A stretch of DNA of 64,000 nt from Helicobacter cetorum (GCA_022729735.1 DZAY01000003.1:1-64000); one strand, 5' to 3'; shown: positions 36,122 to 47,065, numbered from the stretch's first letter. The notes: a model not told the origin generated them from the sequence alone. Numbers and translations: made by a program.

Positions 36122-37117
36122 ATGGATATTGGAATTTATGTAATTGAAACAATCATTAAGATTGTAGTAGTTTTAACGGTTTTTTCAGCATTAGGTGGTT
36201 TTACAACTTATATTGAAAGAAAAGTTTTAGCATTTATGCAGAGACGACTTGGTCCTATGCATGTTGGTCCTTATGGACTTTTGCAAGTTTTAGCAGATGG
36301 TATAAAGCTTTTTACAAAAGAGGATATTATTCCTCAAAATGCAGTAAAGCCAATTTTTGCAATAGCTCCAGTTATTTCAGCAGCGACAGCTTTTATTGCA
36401 ATGGCTTCAATACCATTTTTACCAGAGTTTTCTATTGGAGACCATGTTGTTAGACCAATTATTGCAGATATAAATATTGGTATTCTATTTGTATTGGGTG
36501 TTATGGCAATTGGAATGTATGGACCACTTTTAGCAGGTCTTGCATCTTCAAATAAATGGTCTATGCTTGGAGCTGCTCGAGTTGTAGTTCAACTTTTATC
36601 ATTTGAGTTAATTACAGGACTTGCTATTATTGCTCCAATTATGCTTGTTGGCTCAATGTCTTTAATAGATATAAATAACTATCAAAGTGGAGGTATTTCT
36701 GATTGGTTAATTTGGCTTCAACCAATAGCATTTATACTATTTATGATAGCAGGGTTTGCTGAAACAAATAGAACTCCTTTTGACTTATTAGAGCATGAAG
36801 CAGAAGTTGTTTCAGGATTTGCAACAGAGTATTCAGGAATGAAATGGGGTATGTTTTTTATAGGTGAGTATGCAAACATGTTTACAATCGCATTTTTAGG
36901 TGCAATTGTATTTTGTGGTGGTTTTAATGATTTATGGTTTATTCCAGGTGGAATTGCAATTATCCTAAAGGTATTTTTCTTTATTTTCTTATTCTTATGG
37001 ACAAGAGCAGCTTGGCCACACATTAGACCAGACCAATTAATGTGGTTATGTTGGAAAGTTTTGATGCCTTTAGCACTAATAAACATTGCTGTTACTGGCT
37101 TTGTAGCACTGATATAG
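36122..37117 (+). CDS. nuoH: Complex I subunit H
   Basis: Membrane subunit that links the quinone site to proton pumping. About eight membrane helices are present, plus the conserved stretch GPMHVGPYGLLQVLADGIKLFTKEDIIP and the acidic loop AETNRTPFDLLEHEAEVVSGFATEYSGMKWG. The charged residues that line the quinone path are retained. 331 residues is normal. Start ATG is two bases after the second nuoG stop. Confidence 0.96.
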   Translation: MDIGIYVIETIIKIVVVLTVFSALGGFTTYIERKVLAFMQRRLGPMHVGPYGLLQVLADGIKLFTKEDIIPQNAVKPIFAIAPVISAATAFIAMASIPFLPEFSIGDHVVRPIIADINIGILFVLGVMAIGMYGPLLAGLASSNKWSMLGAARVVVQLLSFELITGLAIIAPIMLVGSMSLIDINNYQSGGISDWLIWLQPIAFILFMIAGFAETNRTPFDLLEHEAEVVSGFATEYSGMKWGMFFIGEYANMFTIAFLGAIVFCGGFNDLWFIPGGIAIILKVFFFIFLFLWTRAAWPHIRPDQLMWLCWKVLMPLALINIAVTGFVALI

Positions 37118-37126
37118 GAGAGAGAT

Positions 37127-37711
37127 ATGGAGAAAAAAGGGTATAAGCTAATAGATACAGAGCCAATGCCATCAGGCTTTGCTGTATTTAAAAGATTTTT
37201 AGGAAGAGCCGTTAAATTTGAACTCTTTAAAGGTTTAGGTATAGTTTTTAAAGAGATGGTAGATTTCAAAATTCATACAACACAATATCCAAAAGAGAAA
37301 CTTCCTATAAGCCCACGATATAGAGCAATTCATAAACTATTGAGACTTTTAGAGAGTGGGAATGAGAGATGTATTGGTTGTGGTTTATGTGAAAAAATTT
37401 GTATCTCAAAATGTATTAGAATGGATACAAGGATTGATGAAAATAGTAGAAAAGAGGTTTCAGAATATACTATTAACTTTGGCAGATGTATCTTTTGTGG
37501 ATATTGTGCAGAAGTATGTCCAGAATTGGCAATTGTTCATGGAGATTTATATGAAAATTCAAGTGAGCAAAGAGCCCATTTTGCACTAAAGAATGATATG
37601 CTAACACCAATTGATTGGATAAAAGCAAAAAAACAGGAAGAGTTTTCAGGTTTTGGCGCTCCAAGCAAAGATGCTGATAAGTTTATCAAAAAAACACCAC
37701 TTGCTTATTAA
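37127..37711 (+). CDS. nuoI: Complex I subunit I
   Basis: Ferredoxin-like subunit with clusters N6a and N6b that hands electrons to N2. Cys motifs are CIGCGLCEKICISKC and CIFCGYCAEVCPE. The N-terminal amphipathic stretch and RYRAIHKLLRL precede them. At 194 residues it has the C-terminal extension typical of Campylobacterota. The start ATG follows GGAGAG. Confidence 0.96.
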   Translation: MEKKGYKLIDTEPMPSGFAVFKRFLGRAVKFELFKGLGIVFKEMVDFKIHTTQYPKEKLPISPRYRAIHKLLRLLESGNERCIGCGLCEKICISKCIRMDTRIDENSRKEVSEYTINFGRCIFCGYCAEVCPELAIVHGDLYENSSEQRAHFALKNDMLTPIDWIKAKKQEEFSGFGAPSKDADKFIKKTPLAY

Positions 37712-37722
37712 AAGGATTTAAG

Positions 37723-38289
37723 ATGCTTGAAGCAGTAGCTTTTTACTTATTTGCAGGACTTACAGCTGCAATGTTTTTGATTGTTGCATTTACAAAGAAT
37801 GTGCTATATGCTATGAGTGCAATGGCAGCAGGTACAATATTTATATCTGCTTTTTTCTTTTTATTAGATGCCGAATTTTTAGGGGTTGTGCAAATTATAG
37901 TTTATACGGGAGCTATTATGGCTCTTTATGCTTTTGGAATGATGTTTTTTGACTCTACAAAAGATGTTAAAGAGAAAGTTGCAAATCAAAAAATTCTATT
38001 TTTATTAAGTGGTGGTATAGCACTACTTCTTGTAGTACTTTTAGTTGCACCAATTGCTGGTGAAAATATTTTAGTTGAAGCTCCTATTGATTCTGATATT
38101 GGTAATGTTCAAGCTATTGGTATGGTGCTTTTTACAAAATATCTAATCCCATTTGAGCTAACTGGAATTATGCTACTTGTTGCAATGGTTGCTGGAATTA
38201 TTTTGGCAGGTAAAAAGATGGATAAGAGTTTAACATTGATGGATGAAGCAGATATAGAGCGAGAATTTAATTCAAAAGGACAAGAATGA
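37723..38289 (+). CDS. nuoJ: Complex I subunit J
   Basis: Antiporter-associated membrane subunit with five predicted helices. The helix-3 region FLGVVQIIVYTGAIMALYAFGMMFF contains the pi-bulge stretch found in NuoJ. It overlaps nuoK by four bases; AAGGA precedes the ATG. 188 residues, no defect seen. Confidence 0.95.
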   Translation: MLEAVAFYLFAGLTAAMFLIVAFTKNVLYAMSAMAAGTIFISAFFFLLDAEFLGVVQIIVYTGAIMALYAFGMMFFDSTKDVKEKVANQKILFLLSGGIALLLVVLLVAPIAGENILVEAPIDSDIGNVQAIGMVLFTKYLIPFELTGIMLLVAMVAGIILAGKKMDKSLTLMDEADIEREFNSKGQE

Positions 38290-38588
38290 TAACTCTAAAT
38301 CACTACTTAATATTATCAACTCTCCTTTTTATAATAGGCATGATAGGTGTTATGAGAAGAAAAAATTTACTTATGTTATTTTTTTCAACAGAAATTCTAT
38401 TAAATGCTATCAACATAGGTTTTGCAGCAATTTCAAAATTTTATGCTGATTTAAATGGACAAATGTTTGCATTTTTTATAATTGCAATTGCTGCTTCAGA
38501 GGTTGCTGTTGGACTTGGTCTTTTAATTCTTTGGTATAAGAAAAAAGGGACACTCAATATTGACAATCTTCAAACAATGCATGGTTAA
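38286..38588 (+). CDS. nuoK: Complex I subunit K
   Basis: Smallest membrane subunit, 100 residues with three helices. The buried Glu residues needed for proton transfer appear in FFSTEILLNAINIGF and IAIAASEVAVGLGLL. The start overlaps the nuoJ stop, showing coupled translation. Confidence 0.96.
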   Translation: MITLNHYLILSTLLFIIGMIGVMRRKNLLMLFFSTEILLNAINIGFAAISKFYADLNGQMFAFFIIAIAASEVAVGLGLLILWYKKKGTLNIDNLQTMHG

Positions 38589-38597
38589 AGGTTTAAT

Positions 38598-40454
38598 ATG
38601 GAAAAAATTGTTTATATAGCACTTTTTGCACCACTTGTTGGCTCATTATTTGCTGCTATTTTTGGAAATAGTCCAAAAAAACTTATTACAGGAGTAGTTA
38701 CATCGGCACTACTTGCAACATCTATGGTTGCATCAATTGCACTATTTATTTATACATTTGATGGACCAAAAGTTGAAGTGAAAATGTTAGATTGGATTAG
38801 TGCAGGTAATATATCTATACCGTTTGGTTTTTTAGTAGATCAAGTTTCTGCTACTATGATGATAGTTGTTACAATTGTTTCAACTTTTGTGCATATATAC
38901 TCTATTGGTTATATGAAACATGAAAAAGGTTTTAATAGATATTTTTCTTACCTTTCAGCTTTCGTATTTTCAATGATGATACTTGTTATGAGTGATAATT
39001 TTGCAGGACTGTTTATTGGTTGGGAAGGAGTAGGTCTTTGTTCTTGGCTTTTAATTGGTTATTGGTATCATAAAGAGAGTGCTTCTTGGGCTGCTAATGA
39101 AGCATTTATTATGAATAGAATTGCCGACCTTGGTATGCTTGTTGGACTATTTTATATATATTGGAATGTCGGCTCACTTCAATATTCTGACTTTTTTGCG
39201 AAAGTTGGAGATTTAAATAGTGGTGTATTAGTTTTAGTTGGAATATTCTTGTTTATTGGTGCAATGGGAAAATCGGCACAATTCCCACTTCATACTTGGC
39301 TTGCTGATGCAATGGAAGGTCCAACTCCTGTTTCGGCATTAATTCATGCTGCTACAATGGTTACTGCTGGAGTTTATCTTGTAATTAGAGCAAATGAGTT
39401 ATTTACACTTATACCAAATGTAGGGCTATTTATCGCTTGTCTAGGTGCATTTGTTGCAATATTTGCAGCTACAATGGCACTTGTAAATGAAGATTTAAAG
39501 CGAATTATTGCTTATTCTACATTATCTCAACTTGGATATATGTTTGTTGCAGCTGGACTTGGAGCTTATTGGATAGCACTTTTCCACTTAATGACACATG
39601 CTTTCTTTAAATCTCTTCTATTCTTAGGTGCTGGTAATGTTATGCATGCTATGCATGATGAATTAAATATTAAAAAAATGGGTGGATTATATAAAAGTAT
39701 GAAATTGACAGCTATTATGATGATAATAGCTTCAGTAGCATTAGCTGGAATATATCCATTTGCAGGATTCTTTTCAAAAGATAAAATATTAGAAGTAGCA
39801 TTTGCAGAAGGACAATATATATTGTGGGCAATGCTATTTATTGGTGCAGGTTTGACAGCATTTTATAGCTTTAGATTGATTATGATGGTTTTCTTTGGAA
39901 AAGAAAATTATAAAGAACTTGGAATTCATCCACATGAGGCATATAACTATATGTTGGCTTCAATGGCTCCATTAACACTTTTAGCGGTTATTGGTGGTAT
40001 GTTTGGTGGAGCATTTTATTCTTATGTTACAATGACTCTTCCAGAGTATCATATGGACTTAAATCATTCAATTGCGATTGGTTTGATAATTGCCACATCT
40101 ATTGTTGCAATAGGTGGAATTACAGTAGCAGTATTTAAATACAAAGCTGGTGGATTTAGTAAATCTTGGGAGAATACATTTATATATAAACTTCTATTTA
40201 ATCAATACTATATCCCAAAACTTTATGAGATTGTTATTACAACACCATATCTTCAACTATCAAAAATAGCTTGGAAAGAGATAGATATGAAAATTGTGGA
40301 TGCAACAGTTGATATGATAGCAAAAACAATATATTGGTTGGGTGGAGAGTTAAGATTTATTCAGAGTGGAAACCTATCTATTATGCTTAGATGGATGAGT
40401 GCTGGTTTATTGATACTTTTAGCTTTAGCTATTATTTGTAGTGCATTTATTTAA
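38598..40454 (+). CDS. nuoL: Complex I subunit L
   Basis: Distal antiporter-like proton-pumping subunit with about 16 helices. Diagnostic blocks include FIGWEGVGLCSWLLIGYW with the key Glu, FPLHTWLADAMEGPTPVSALIHAATMVTAGVYL, DLKRIIAYSTLSQLGYM and FAGFFSKDKIL. The C-terminal lateral helix region (about residues 520-618) is complete. 618 residues is normal. Confidence 0.97.
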   Translation: MEKIVYIALFAPLVGSLFAAIFGNSPKKLITGVVTSALLATSMVASIALFIYTFDGPKVEVKMLDWISAGNISIPFGFLVDQVSATMMIVVTIVSTFVHIYSIGYMKHEKGFNRYFSYLSAFVFSMMILVMSDNFAGLFIGWEGVGLCSWLLIGYWYHKESASWAANEAFIMNRIADLGMLVGLFYIYWNVGSLQYSDFFAKVGDLNSGVLVLVGIFLFIGAMGKSAQFPLHTWLADAMEGPTPVSALIHAATMVTAGVYLVIRANELFTLIPNVGLFIACLGAFVAIFAATMALVNEDLKRIIAYSTLSQLGYMFVAAGLGAYWIALFHLMTHAFFKSLLFLGAGNVMHAMHDELNIKKMGGLYKSMKLTAIMMIIASVALAGIYPFAGFFSKDKILEVAFAEGQYILWAMLFIGAGLTAFYSFRLIMMVFFGKENYKELGIHPHEAYNYMLASMAPLTLLAVIGGMFGGAFYSYVTMTLPEYHMDLNHSIAIGLIIATSIVAIGGITVAVFKYKAGGFSKSWENTFIYKLLFNQYYIPKLYEIVITTPYLQLSKIAWKEIDMKIVDATVDMIAKTIYWLGGELRFIQSGNLSIMLRWMSAGLLILLALAIICSAFI

Positions 40455-40467
40455 GGAGTGAAAGCAG

Positions 40468-41994
40468 ATGGATGGAATATTAACGATACTTGTCTTTTTT
40501 CCAGCAATAGCAGGACTATTAGGGTTCATAGTATCAAAAGATAGTATAAGAGTTTATGGATTGACTGTAACTTTTATAGAGTTTGCACTATCTTTATGGT
40601 TATGGTTTGCATTTGATTCAACAAATGCTGGTATGCAGTTTGTAGAGCATTATGCCTTAATTCCTATATATGGTATTAACTATATTTTAGGAGTGGATGG
40701 AATATCTCTATTTTTAGTAATAATGACAACATTTATAACTTTTATAGGTTTGATAAGTCTATCTATAAAAGAAGACATTAAAAATTTAATTATTACTATA
40801 TTATTTTTAGAAATGACTATGGTTGGTGTATTTGTTGCACTTGATGCGATAGTTTTCTATCTATTCTGGGAGCTTTCACTTATTCCTATGCTCTATATAA
40901 TTGGTGCTTGGGGTGGAAATTTAAGAGTTTATGCAGCTATTAAGTTTTTCTTATACACATTCTTAGCATCTCTAATTATGTTAGTTGGTATGTTATATCT
41001 TGGACTTACACATTATGAAATGACAGGTATTTGGAGTTTCGCTATTTTAGATTGGCAACTACTTGATTTACCATTTAATTTACAACTATGGCTCTTTGTT
41101 GCTTTTTTTATCGGATTTGCTGTCAAAGTTCCAATGTTTCCTTTTCATACTTGGTTGCCATATGCACACGGTCAAGCACCAACAATTGGTTCAGTAATAT
41201 TAGCTGCTGTTCTACTAAAAATGGGAACTTATGGATTTGTTAGATTTTCGCTTCCGATTTTTCCAGATGCTTCAGTATATTTTATCACTCCAATTGCAAT
41301 CATTGCAATAATTATGATTATTTATACAGCTATGATAGCTTATGCTCAAGATGATATAAAACAAGTTATTGCTTATAGCTCTGTTTCACATATGGGTGTA
41401 ATTGTTATTGGAACATTTGCAATGAGTGCAGAAGGAATTGGTGGTTCAATATTTTTGATGTTATCACACGGTATTGTAAGTGGTGCTTTGTTTATGTTGG
41501 TTGGTGTAATTTATGATAGGCGACATACCAAGATGTTAGATGAGTTTGGAGGACTTGCAAAAGTTATGCCAAATTATGCAACAATTTTTGGAATAATGCT
41601 TATGGCTTCAGTTGGATTACCTCTAACAATAGGTTTTGTTGGTGAGTTTTTATCACTAATTGGATTTTTTCACTATTCACCAACTATGACACTTTTAGCT
41701 GGTTTCACGATTATTTTAGGTTCAGTTTATATGCTTACAGTTTATAAAAAGACATTTTTTGGAGAAGTTACAAATAGTAAAAATTTAAGTTTAAAAGATT
41801 TAGATGCAAAAGAGCTATCAGCACTAATTCCTCTAACACTGATTGTGGTTTGGCTTGGTGTTTATCCAAAACCTGTTCTTGCCCCAATTGATAATAGTGT
41901 TAAGAGTATGCTTGAGTTAATGAGAGATAAAGCTGTAACAAAAGAGGCTAAAGAGCTTATAATCTCTGCTAATAAATTGGTAGAGGAGAAGTAA
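40468..41994 (+). CDS. nuoM: Complex I subunit M
   Basis: Second antiporter-like subunit with about 14 helices. Conserved parts are [20 protein letters not shown] with the essential Glu, [48 protein letters not shown] and [10 protein letters not shown] short soluble helix ends the protein. Thirteen bases separate it from nuoL and one from nuoN. Confidence 0.97.
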   Translation: MDGILTILVFFPAIAGLLGFIVSKDSIRVYGLTVTFIEFALSLWLWFAFDSTNAGMQFVEHYALIPIYGINYILGVDGISLFLVIMTTFITFIGLISLSIKEDIKNLIITILFLEMTMVGVFVALDAIVFYLFWELSLIPMLYIIGAWGGNLRVYAAIKFFLYTFLASLIMLVGMLYLGLTHYEMTGIWSFAILDWQLLDLPFNLQLWLFVAFFIGFAVKVPMFPFHTWLPYAHGQAPTIGSVILAAVLLKMGTYGFVRFSLPIFPDASVYFITPIAIIAIIMIIYTAMIAYAQDDIKQVIAYSSVSHMGVIVIGTFAMSAEGIGGSIFLMLSHGIVSGALFMLVGVIYDRRHTKMLDEFGGLAKVMPNYATIFGIMLMASVGLPLTIGFVGEFLSLIGFFHYSPTMTLLAGFTIILGSVYMLTVYKKTFFGEVTNSKNLSLKDLDAKELSALIPLTLIVVWLGVYPKPVLAPIDNSVKSMLELMRDKAVTKEAKELIISANKLVEEK

Positions 41995-41995
41995 T

Positions 41996-43474
41996 ATGTT
42001 AGATATTAGTTTTGATAGTTTAAATTTTGCAAGTATTGTTCCAATGTTAATTATTATCATTGGTGGTTTGACAATACTTACAGTTGATTTATTCAAAAAA
42101 GGTTTATCAAAAAGTTTTTATACAATAATTAGTGTTCTATTTATATCAATAGACCTTTTGGCAGTTATTAGTTATAGTAGTGGAGAGAGAGCTTTTTTTG
42201 ATGTAATATTAGTTGATGGTATCTCTTTATTATCACAAATGTTGATACTATTAGCATCTGCACTATTTATTCCTTTGGCTTTAACATCAAAAAGGTTTCA
42301 TGAGTTCTCTTATCCAGAATTTTTTGCACTCTTTTTATTTATGATTGCAGGTTTCCAATTTATGGTTTCATCAGATAATTTAATTCTGATTTTTATAGGT
42401 TTAGAAACAGCAGGTTTAGCACTATACACATTAATTGCTCTGCATAATAGAGATAAATCTATTGAAGCAGCAATTAAATATTTTACAATGGGTGCAATGG
42501 CAGCAGGATTTTTTGCATTTGGTTCTATGATTTTATATGGTTTGACAGGCAGTGTAGAGATTTACAAAATTGCAGAGATTTTAGTTATGAATGAGTTTCA
42601 ACCACTACCATTTATATTAACAGCTATTGTATTTATTTTGGCAGCACTTGGATTTAAACTCTCATTGGTTCCATTTCATACTTGGACTCCAGATGTGTAT
42701 GAAGGAACTTCAGCAGCATTAGCAGGTTATATGTCGATTGTTCCAAAAATTGCTGGTTTTGTTGTAGCTATGCGATTTTTTGAATTTTTTGTGCTTTCAG
42801 ATATTCCTATTGTTAATAATATTTTATTTGGAATAATTGTAATTACAATGACTTTGGCAAATATATTAGCACTTGTTCAAGAAGATGTTAAACGAATGTT
42901 AGCATTTAGTTCTATTTCACATGCTGCATTTGGATTTGTTGCAATTTATCTTGGAACTACTCAAGCAAATAGTGCTTTGTTTTTATATTGGACAATGTTC
43001 TTATTTGCAAACTTAGGAGCATTTACAATGCTTTGGGTTTCAAGACACAAAAGTCAAGTATGGCATGAGAGATATGACCATCCATATACAAAGTTTTCTG
43101 GTATGATAAAAATGATGCCAATGGGTGCTGTAATTATGGCAATATTTATGTTTGCACTTGCAGGTATGCCACCATTTTCTCTATTTTGGGGAAAAATGTA
43201 TATGATTAGTTCTGCTCTTAATGCTGGAGAGATAGCTTTGGCTATAATTATGGCATTAAATAGTGCAATAGCTGCATATTATTATATTAAGCTTGTTGTA
43301 TTTATGTTTTTTAAAGACCCAACAACAAACGATGGAACGGTTTATGTCAGAAATGCTTCTCATTCACTAAAAACAATTATAGGCTTTTCTGTAATTGTTA
43401 CAATCTTTTCATCACTTTTAGTAAATCCTTTATTAGAAATAATTGGTTATTATGTTACAATTAGCGGATTTTAA
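41996..43474 (+). CDS. nuoN: Complex I subunit N
   Basis: Third antiporter-like subunit with about 14 helices. Conserved stretches are [18 protein letters not shown] with the key Glu, [52 protein letters not shown] and [15 protein letters not shown]. It ends the nuo cluster; an inverted repeat overlaps its stop codon, and pflA follows after 22 bases. Confidence 0.96.
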   Translation: MLDISFDSLNFASIVPMLIIIIGGLTILTVDLFKKGLSKSFYTIISVLFISIDLLAVISYSSGERAFFDVILVDGISLLSQMLILLASALFIPLALTSKRFHEFSYPEFFALFLFMIAGFQFMVSSDNLILIFIGLETAGLALYTLIALHNRDKSIEAAIKYFTMGAMAAGFFAFGSMILYGLTGSVEIYKIAEILVMNEFQPLPFILTAIVFILAALGFKLSLVPFHTWTPDVYEGTSAALAGYMSIVPKIAGFVVAMRFFEFFVLSDIPIVNNILFGIIVITMTLANILALVQEDVKRMLAFSSISHAAFGFVAIYLGTTQANSALFLYWTMFLFANLGAFTMLWVSRHKSQVWHERYDHPYTKFSGMIKMMPMGAVIMAIFMFALAGMPPFSLFWGKMYMISSALNAGEIALAIIMALNSAIAAYYYIKLVVFMFFKDPTTNDGTVYVRNASHSLKTIIGFSVIVTIFSSLLVNPLLEIIGYYVTISGF

Positions 43475-43484
43475 ATTCCGCTAA
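43461..43484 (+). terminator. Hairpin between nuoN and pflA
   Basis: TTAGCGGA and TCCGCTAA form an 8-base-pair stem with an 8-base loop that contains the nuoN stop. There is no T-run after it, so it could act as a partial terminator or an mRNA-processing/stabilising element rather than a full intrinsic terminator. Confidence 0.45.
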
Positions 43485-43496
43485 GAGTAATAAGAG

Positions 43497-45863
43497 ATGA
43501 AAAGATTTTTACTTCCATTAATAATTTCTACCAAAATTTTTGCACTTAATCTAATTATGACGGGTGCTAAAGAAGATAATAAAAACTATTCAACTATAAA
43601 TTTGATTTATGATGAACCTTTTATATGCAGAGATAATAGAGATAGCAATGGCTATACAATAGATTATCTTTGTGAATTCAATAAAAAACCAAAAGAACAA
43701 ATCATTAGAAGTGAAAATAGATTTTTTAAAGTTACAAGTTTTTTAAAAGATGATAAATTTTATTTACTTATAACTCCTAAACAGAAATCAACTATAATAG
43801 CAAACAATTTAAATCTCAAAAATGAGCTAAATATATCTACTTTTAGAAATAATATATCAAAACATTGGTCTCTTATTGGTTATGAAAGTGAGAATATCCC
43901 TCTTTTGCAAAATTTACAAAAAAAAGATGGTCTCAAATTTCCAATTAATATACAAAATATTGAAACACCATATATTGGAAGTTTAGATATAAATAAAATA
44001 CCTATCGAATATGAAGATAATGGAGATATTGGATTTTATTTAGATATTAAAAAAAGTATAAAAAATGGTGATTATAACTCTGTGCTAAGTTCATTAGATG
44101 GTTTTGAAGAGAGGTATCCTGATTCTATTTTTCAAAGTGAATTTATTTTATTTAAAATAAAAGCATTAAATGAAGTTGGCAAAGATAAAGAGAGTGATAT
44201 TATCGAACTTGCAAAAGCTTGGATGAAAAAATATCCATCAGATGAAAACTTACCAGAAGTTTTAACAATTTTAGCAAGAAATTACTCTAAAATAGGAATG
44301 TCAACTGATGCAAATTACTATTTTGAGAGGGTTATAAATGACCACTATTATAGTAAATTTTCAGATTTAGCAAAAGTTTATTATGCTGACCACAAATTAT
44401 CATCTGGTTCAAAAAATGCTGAAGCTATCAAGCTATATCAAGAAGCCCTTTATAATACAAAAGATTTAGAAATAGCATCTTTATCAGCTGTTAAACTTGG
44501 AAATTTATATTTAGAATTGGGAGAGTTAGATAAAGGTTTAGCACTTTATGAAAAAATATTTAGTTCAAATATGGATTTCTTTTTTAAAGATTTAAATAAA
44601 GCAAGAGAATTTATAAGTAGAGTAGCAGAAAAAGGTGGAATTGCATTTAGTGCAAAAGTTGGAAATGAGCTTTTAAATAGAGTTAATAAATTGGAAAGTA
44701 TATATGAAGTAACTTTAAAAGATGTTGGTATTTGGCTTGACGATTCAAAAAATGCAGATAGTGCAATAGCAAAATATAAACAATATTTAGAAGAGTTACC
44801 ATTTGGATTATATGCTCAAGAGATACAAAAAAGATATGATAAACTACTATTTGAAACAAATAGTGATAGTTTTGAAGCTCAAATAAAATATTTTGATGAG
44901 TTAATAGAAAAATATGCAACTCAAGATATAGCTCATGAAGCACTTTATAAAAAAGCAAAACTTTTATTTGATAATAAAAAATTCAAAGATGTGCTGGATT
45001 TAGAAAATGAATTAAAATCAGCACCAAATTATGAAGCCAAAAATTCAAAAGAGTTAATAGAGCTTTCAGCAAAAGAGTTAGCACAAAATTCTTTGCAAAA
45101 TAGAGATTGCAAACAAGCTGTATCTACAATCAAAAAATATAGTGTAAAAGTTGATACAATGGATAAAGAGCTGTTTTATTGCTTTTTGGATAGTGGAGAG
45201 TTAAAAATGGCACAAGATATAGTAACTCCACACATAAAAGATAGTGATTTAAATGAAAGACTATTTTGGCTATATAATTCATCAAAGCTTTTATTAAAAA
45301 ATGGGGATTACAAAAATGCAATGCAATCTTCAAAAGATGTCTTGGCACTTGCACAAAATTTAAAACAAGATAAATATAGCGATGTAATATATACTATGTT
45401 TGATGCTTATAAAGGATTAAAAGATAGTCAAAATATGTTGGAAACTGCTGTTGAGATTAAAAAAAACTTTGCTAAAAATATTGATAGTTTAGCAGTTTAT
45501 CGTGAAGTTACAAAAATAGGAATTGAGCGAAAAGATGATATTTTAACAAATAGTTATGCTAAAAAGATTATAGATTTACAAAATAGTAGTGGTGTATATT
45601 TAGAGAGTCCATTTGCAGAGTTTTCATTTATGCAATCGGCACTGAATTTAAAAAAAGAAGCTGAAGCAATAGATGTTGGTGAAGCGATGCTGAAAAAAGG
45701 GATTGATAATAAAGATAAAGTTAGAGTATTGTATATGCTTGGTTTAGCTCATCAAAAGAGCAATAGTATAGTTTCAAAAGAGAAATTTAGCGAGTGTGTA
45801 GATATGAATGTTACATCATCTTGGGGAAATTTGTGTAAAGAGGCTTTAAAATTGGTAGAATAG
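43497..45863 (+). CDS. pflA: PflA-like periplasmic TPR protein of the flagellar motor
   Basis: PflA forms spokes of the large periplasmic disc around Campylobacter and Helicobacter flagellar motors and is needed for rotation. A signal peptide (KRFLLPLIISTKIFA) is followed by an N-terminal strand-rich domain to about residue 160, then many tetratricopeptide-like helical repeats (for example YYFERVINDHYYSKFSDLAKVYYA and KLGNLYLELGELDKGLALYEK). Length 788 and the position directly behind nuoN match C. jejuni pflA. Function is inferred from synteny and architecture; sequence identity could not be tested. Confidence 0.8.
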   Translation: MKRFLLPLIISTKIFALNLIMTGAKEDNKNYSTINLIYDEPFICRDNRDSNGYTIDYLCEFNKKPKEQIIRSENRFFKVTSFLKDDKFYLLITPKQKSTIIANNLNLKNELNISTFRNNISKHWSLIGYESENIPLLQNLQKKDGLKFPINIQNIETPYIGSLDINKIPIEYEDNGDIGFYLDIKKSIKNGDYNSVLSSLDGFEERYPDSIFQSEFILFKIKALNEVGKDKESDIIELAKAWMKKYPSDENLPEVLTILARNYSKIGMSTDANYYFERVINDHYYSKFSDLAKVYYADHKLSSGSKNAEAIKLYQEALYNTKDLEIASLSAVKLGNLYLELGELDKGLALYEKIFSSNMDFFFKDLNKAREFISRVAEKGGIAFSAKVGNELLNRVNKLESIYEVTLKDVGIWLDDSKNADSAIAKYKQYLEELPFGLYAQEIQKRYDKLLFETNSDSFEAQIKYFDELIEKYATQDIAHEALYKKAKLLFDNKKFKDVLDLENELKSAPNYEAKNSKELIELSAKELAQNSLQNRDCKQAVSTIKKYSVKVDTMDKELFYCFLDSGELKMAQDIVTPHIKDSDLNERLFWLYNSSKLLLKNGDYKNAMQSSKDVLALAQNLKQDKYSDVIYTMFDAYKGLKDSQNMLETAVEIKKNFAKNIDSLAVYREVTKIGIERKDDILTNSYAKKIIDLQNSSGVYLESPFAEFSFMQSALNLKKEAEAIDVGEAMLKKGIDNKDKVRVLYMLGLAHQKSNSIVSKEKFSECVDMNVTSSWGNLCKEALKLVE

Positions 45864-45882
45864 CTAAGGTTTTACCTTAACT
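45862..45882. terminator. Short inverted repeat between convergent pflA and the ferritin-like gene
   Basis: AGCTAAGGT and ACCTTAACT form a 9-base stem with one mismatch around a TTT loop. It overlaps the pflA stop and the stop codon of the opposite gene. It may act as a bidirectional terminator although no clear T-run flanks it. Confidence 0.4.
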
Positions 45883-46387
45883 ATCTCTTAAATTGTTCAA
45901 TAAACTCCAAAATATCATCATATAAAGCACTTAAATCTTCTTCGTGAGTTACCTCATCAGTTAAAATTTGATTTACAATATTATAGGTTACAATATCTCT
46001 ATCTTTAACAATTTCTGAAATTTCTGAATAAATTGAAATTGCACACTGCTCACCTTTAATTGCATCTTTTAATACATCTAATACATCTGGCTTTGTAGGT
46101 GCATCATATCCACAATTTGCATATTTAAACCAATCTTGTGGATGTAATATAGGAGTTCCACCTAATTGAATAATTCTATCTGCAACTAAATTGGCATGAT
46201 TTAACTCTTCAGTTGCATGTTGAGTTAGTTCTGCAATAACAGCATCTTTCATGATACCTTTTGTAACTTTTGCTTCTATAAAATATTGATAATATGCTAA
46301 CCACTCATCACAATAAGCTCTATTTAATAGCTCTATAACCTTTTCTGCTTCAATCCCTTTTAGAATGGATATTCCCTTTTTTGCCAT
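45881..46387 (-). CDS. Ferritin-like (Dps-like/bacterioferritin-like) diiron protein
   Basis: A four-helix-bundle protein expected to bind iron or reduce peroxide. Candidate diiron ligands lie in AYCDEWLAYYQYFIEAK, ATEELNHANLVADRI (ExxH), GEQCAISIYSEI and TDEVTHEEDLSALYDDI (ExxxH). Cys at about residues 26, 94 and 116 may recall Dps-like thioferritins, which carry conserved Cys near the metal site, but this needs alignment. It follows the desulforubrerythrin gene by ten bases on the same strand, so the two form an oxidative-stress operon. Confidence 0.75.
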   Translation of the reverse strand: MAKKGISILKGIEAEKVIELLNRAYCDEWLAYYQYFIEAKVTKGIMKDAVIAELTQHATEELNHANLVADRIIQLGGTPILHPQDWFKYANCGYDAPTKPDVLDVLKDAIKGEQCAISIYSEISEIVKDRDIVTYNIVNQILTDEVTHEEDLSALYDDILEFIEQFKR

Positions 46388-46397
46388 TTTTCACTCC

Positions 46398-47045
46398 TTA
46401 ATATAAACACTCTTTTTTGAAATGTTCTTGTGGAACTTTACATAATGGACAAGCTTTTGGAGCCTTTTTACCTCTATGAACATGCCCACAGACTTCACAA
46501 ACCCAAACCTCTTCTTCATCACTATTTAAAAATCCATCAGCTTTTAGTGCATCTTGCAACTCTCTATACTCTCGCTCATGTTCTACTTCAACTTTTGCAA
46601 TCATTTCAAATAGTTTTGCAATGTTGTTAAATCCTTCATCTTTTGCAATTTTTGCAAACTCTGGATACATAACCATATATTCATAATTTTCACCAGCCAT
46701 ACCTGTATCAAGATTTTTGAGAGTAATTTCGCTCTCACTCCCATCTATCATCATATGATATGCCTTAAATTCTGCTCTTGCATGATACATTTCATTAATC
46801 GCAGCTTCTCTAAAATGTTCTGCTACTCTTAAATATCCCTCTTTTTCTGCAATATCAGCAAATAAATCATACTTATTTCTTGCCATAGATTCACCAGCAA
46901 AAGCTTTCATCAAATTTACAGCTGTTAAATTTTCTGTTATAAGTTGCATATTTTCCCCACAACAGTTAAGTGTTCCACCACCTACATGTTGAACTTCAAC
47001 CTCATTTCCACATTTGTTACACTTATATGTTTCATATTTTTTCAC
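46398..47045 (-). CDS. rrc: Desulforubrerythrin (desulforedoxin-rubrerythrin-rubredoxin)
   Basis: A three-part peroxide-reducing iron protein. Residues about 1-37 are a desulforedoxin-type site (YKCNKCGNEVE and NCCGENM), residues about 40-175 the diiron four-helix bundle with AFAGESMARNKYDLFA, NEMYHARAE and KVEVEHEREY, and the C-terminus is a rubredoxin site (CEVCGHVHRG and CPLCKVPQEHF). This matches the Campylobacter jejuni Rrc/desulforubrerythrin design at 215 residues. GTG start is set by AGGAGG five bases upstream. Its promoter region carries a Fur/PerR-like palindrome. Confidence 0.93.
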   Translation of the reverse strand: MKKYETYKCNKCGNEVEVQHVGGGTLNCCGENMQLITENLTAVNLMKAFAGESMARNKYDLFADIAEKEGYLRVAEHFREAAINEMYHARAEFKAYHMMIDGSESEITLKNLDTGMAGENYEYMVMYPEFAKIAKDEGFNNIAKLFEMIAKVEVEHEREYRELQDALKADGFLNSDEEEVWVCEVCGHVHRGKKAPKACPLCKVPQEHFKKECLY

Positions 47046-47065
47046 ACTTCCCTCCTTTTTTTAAT

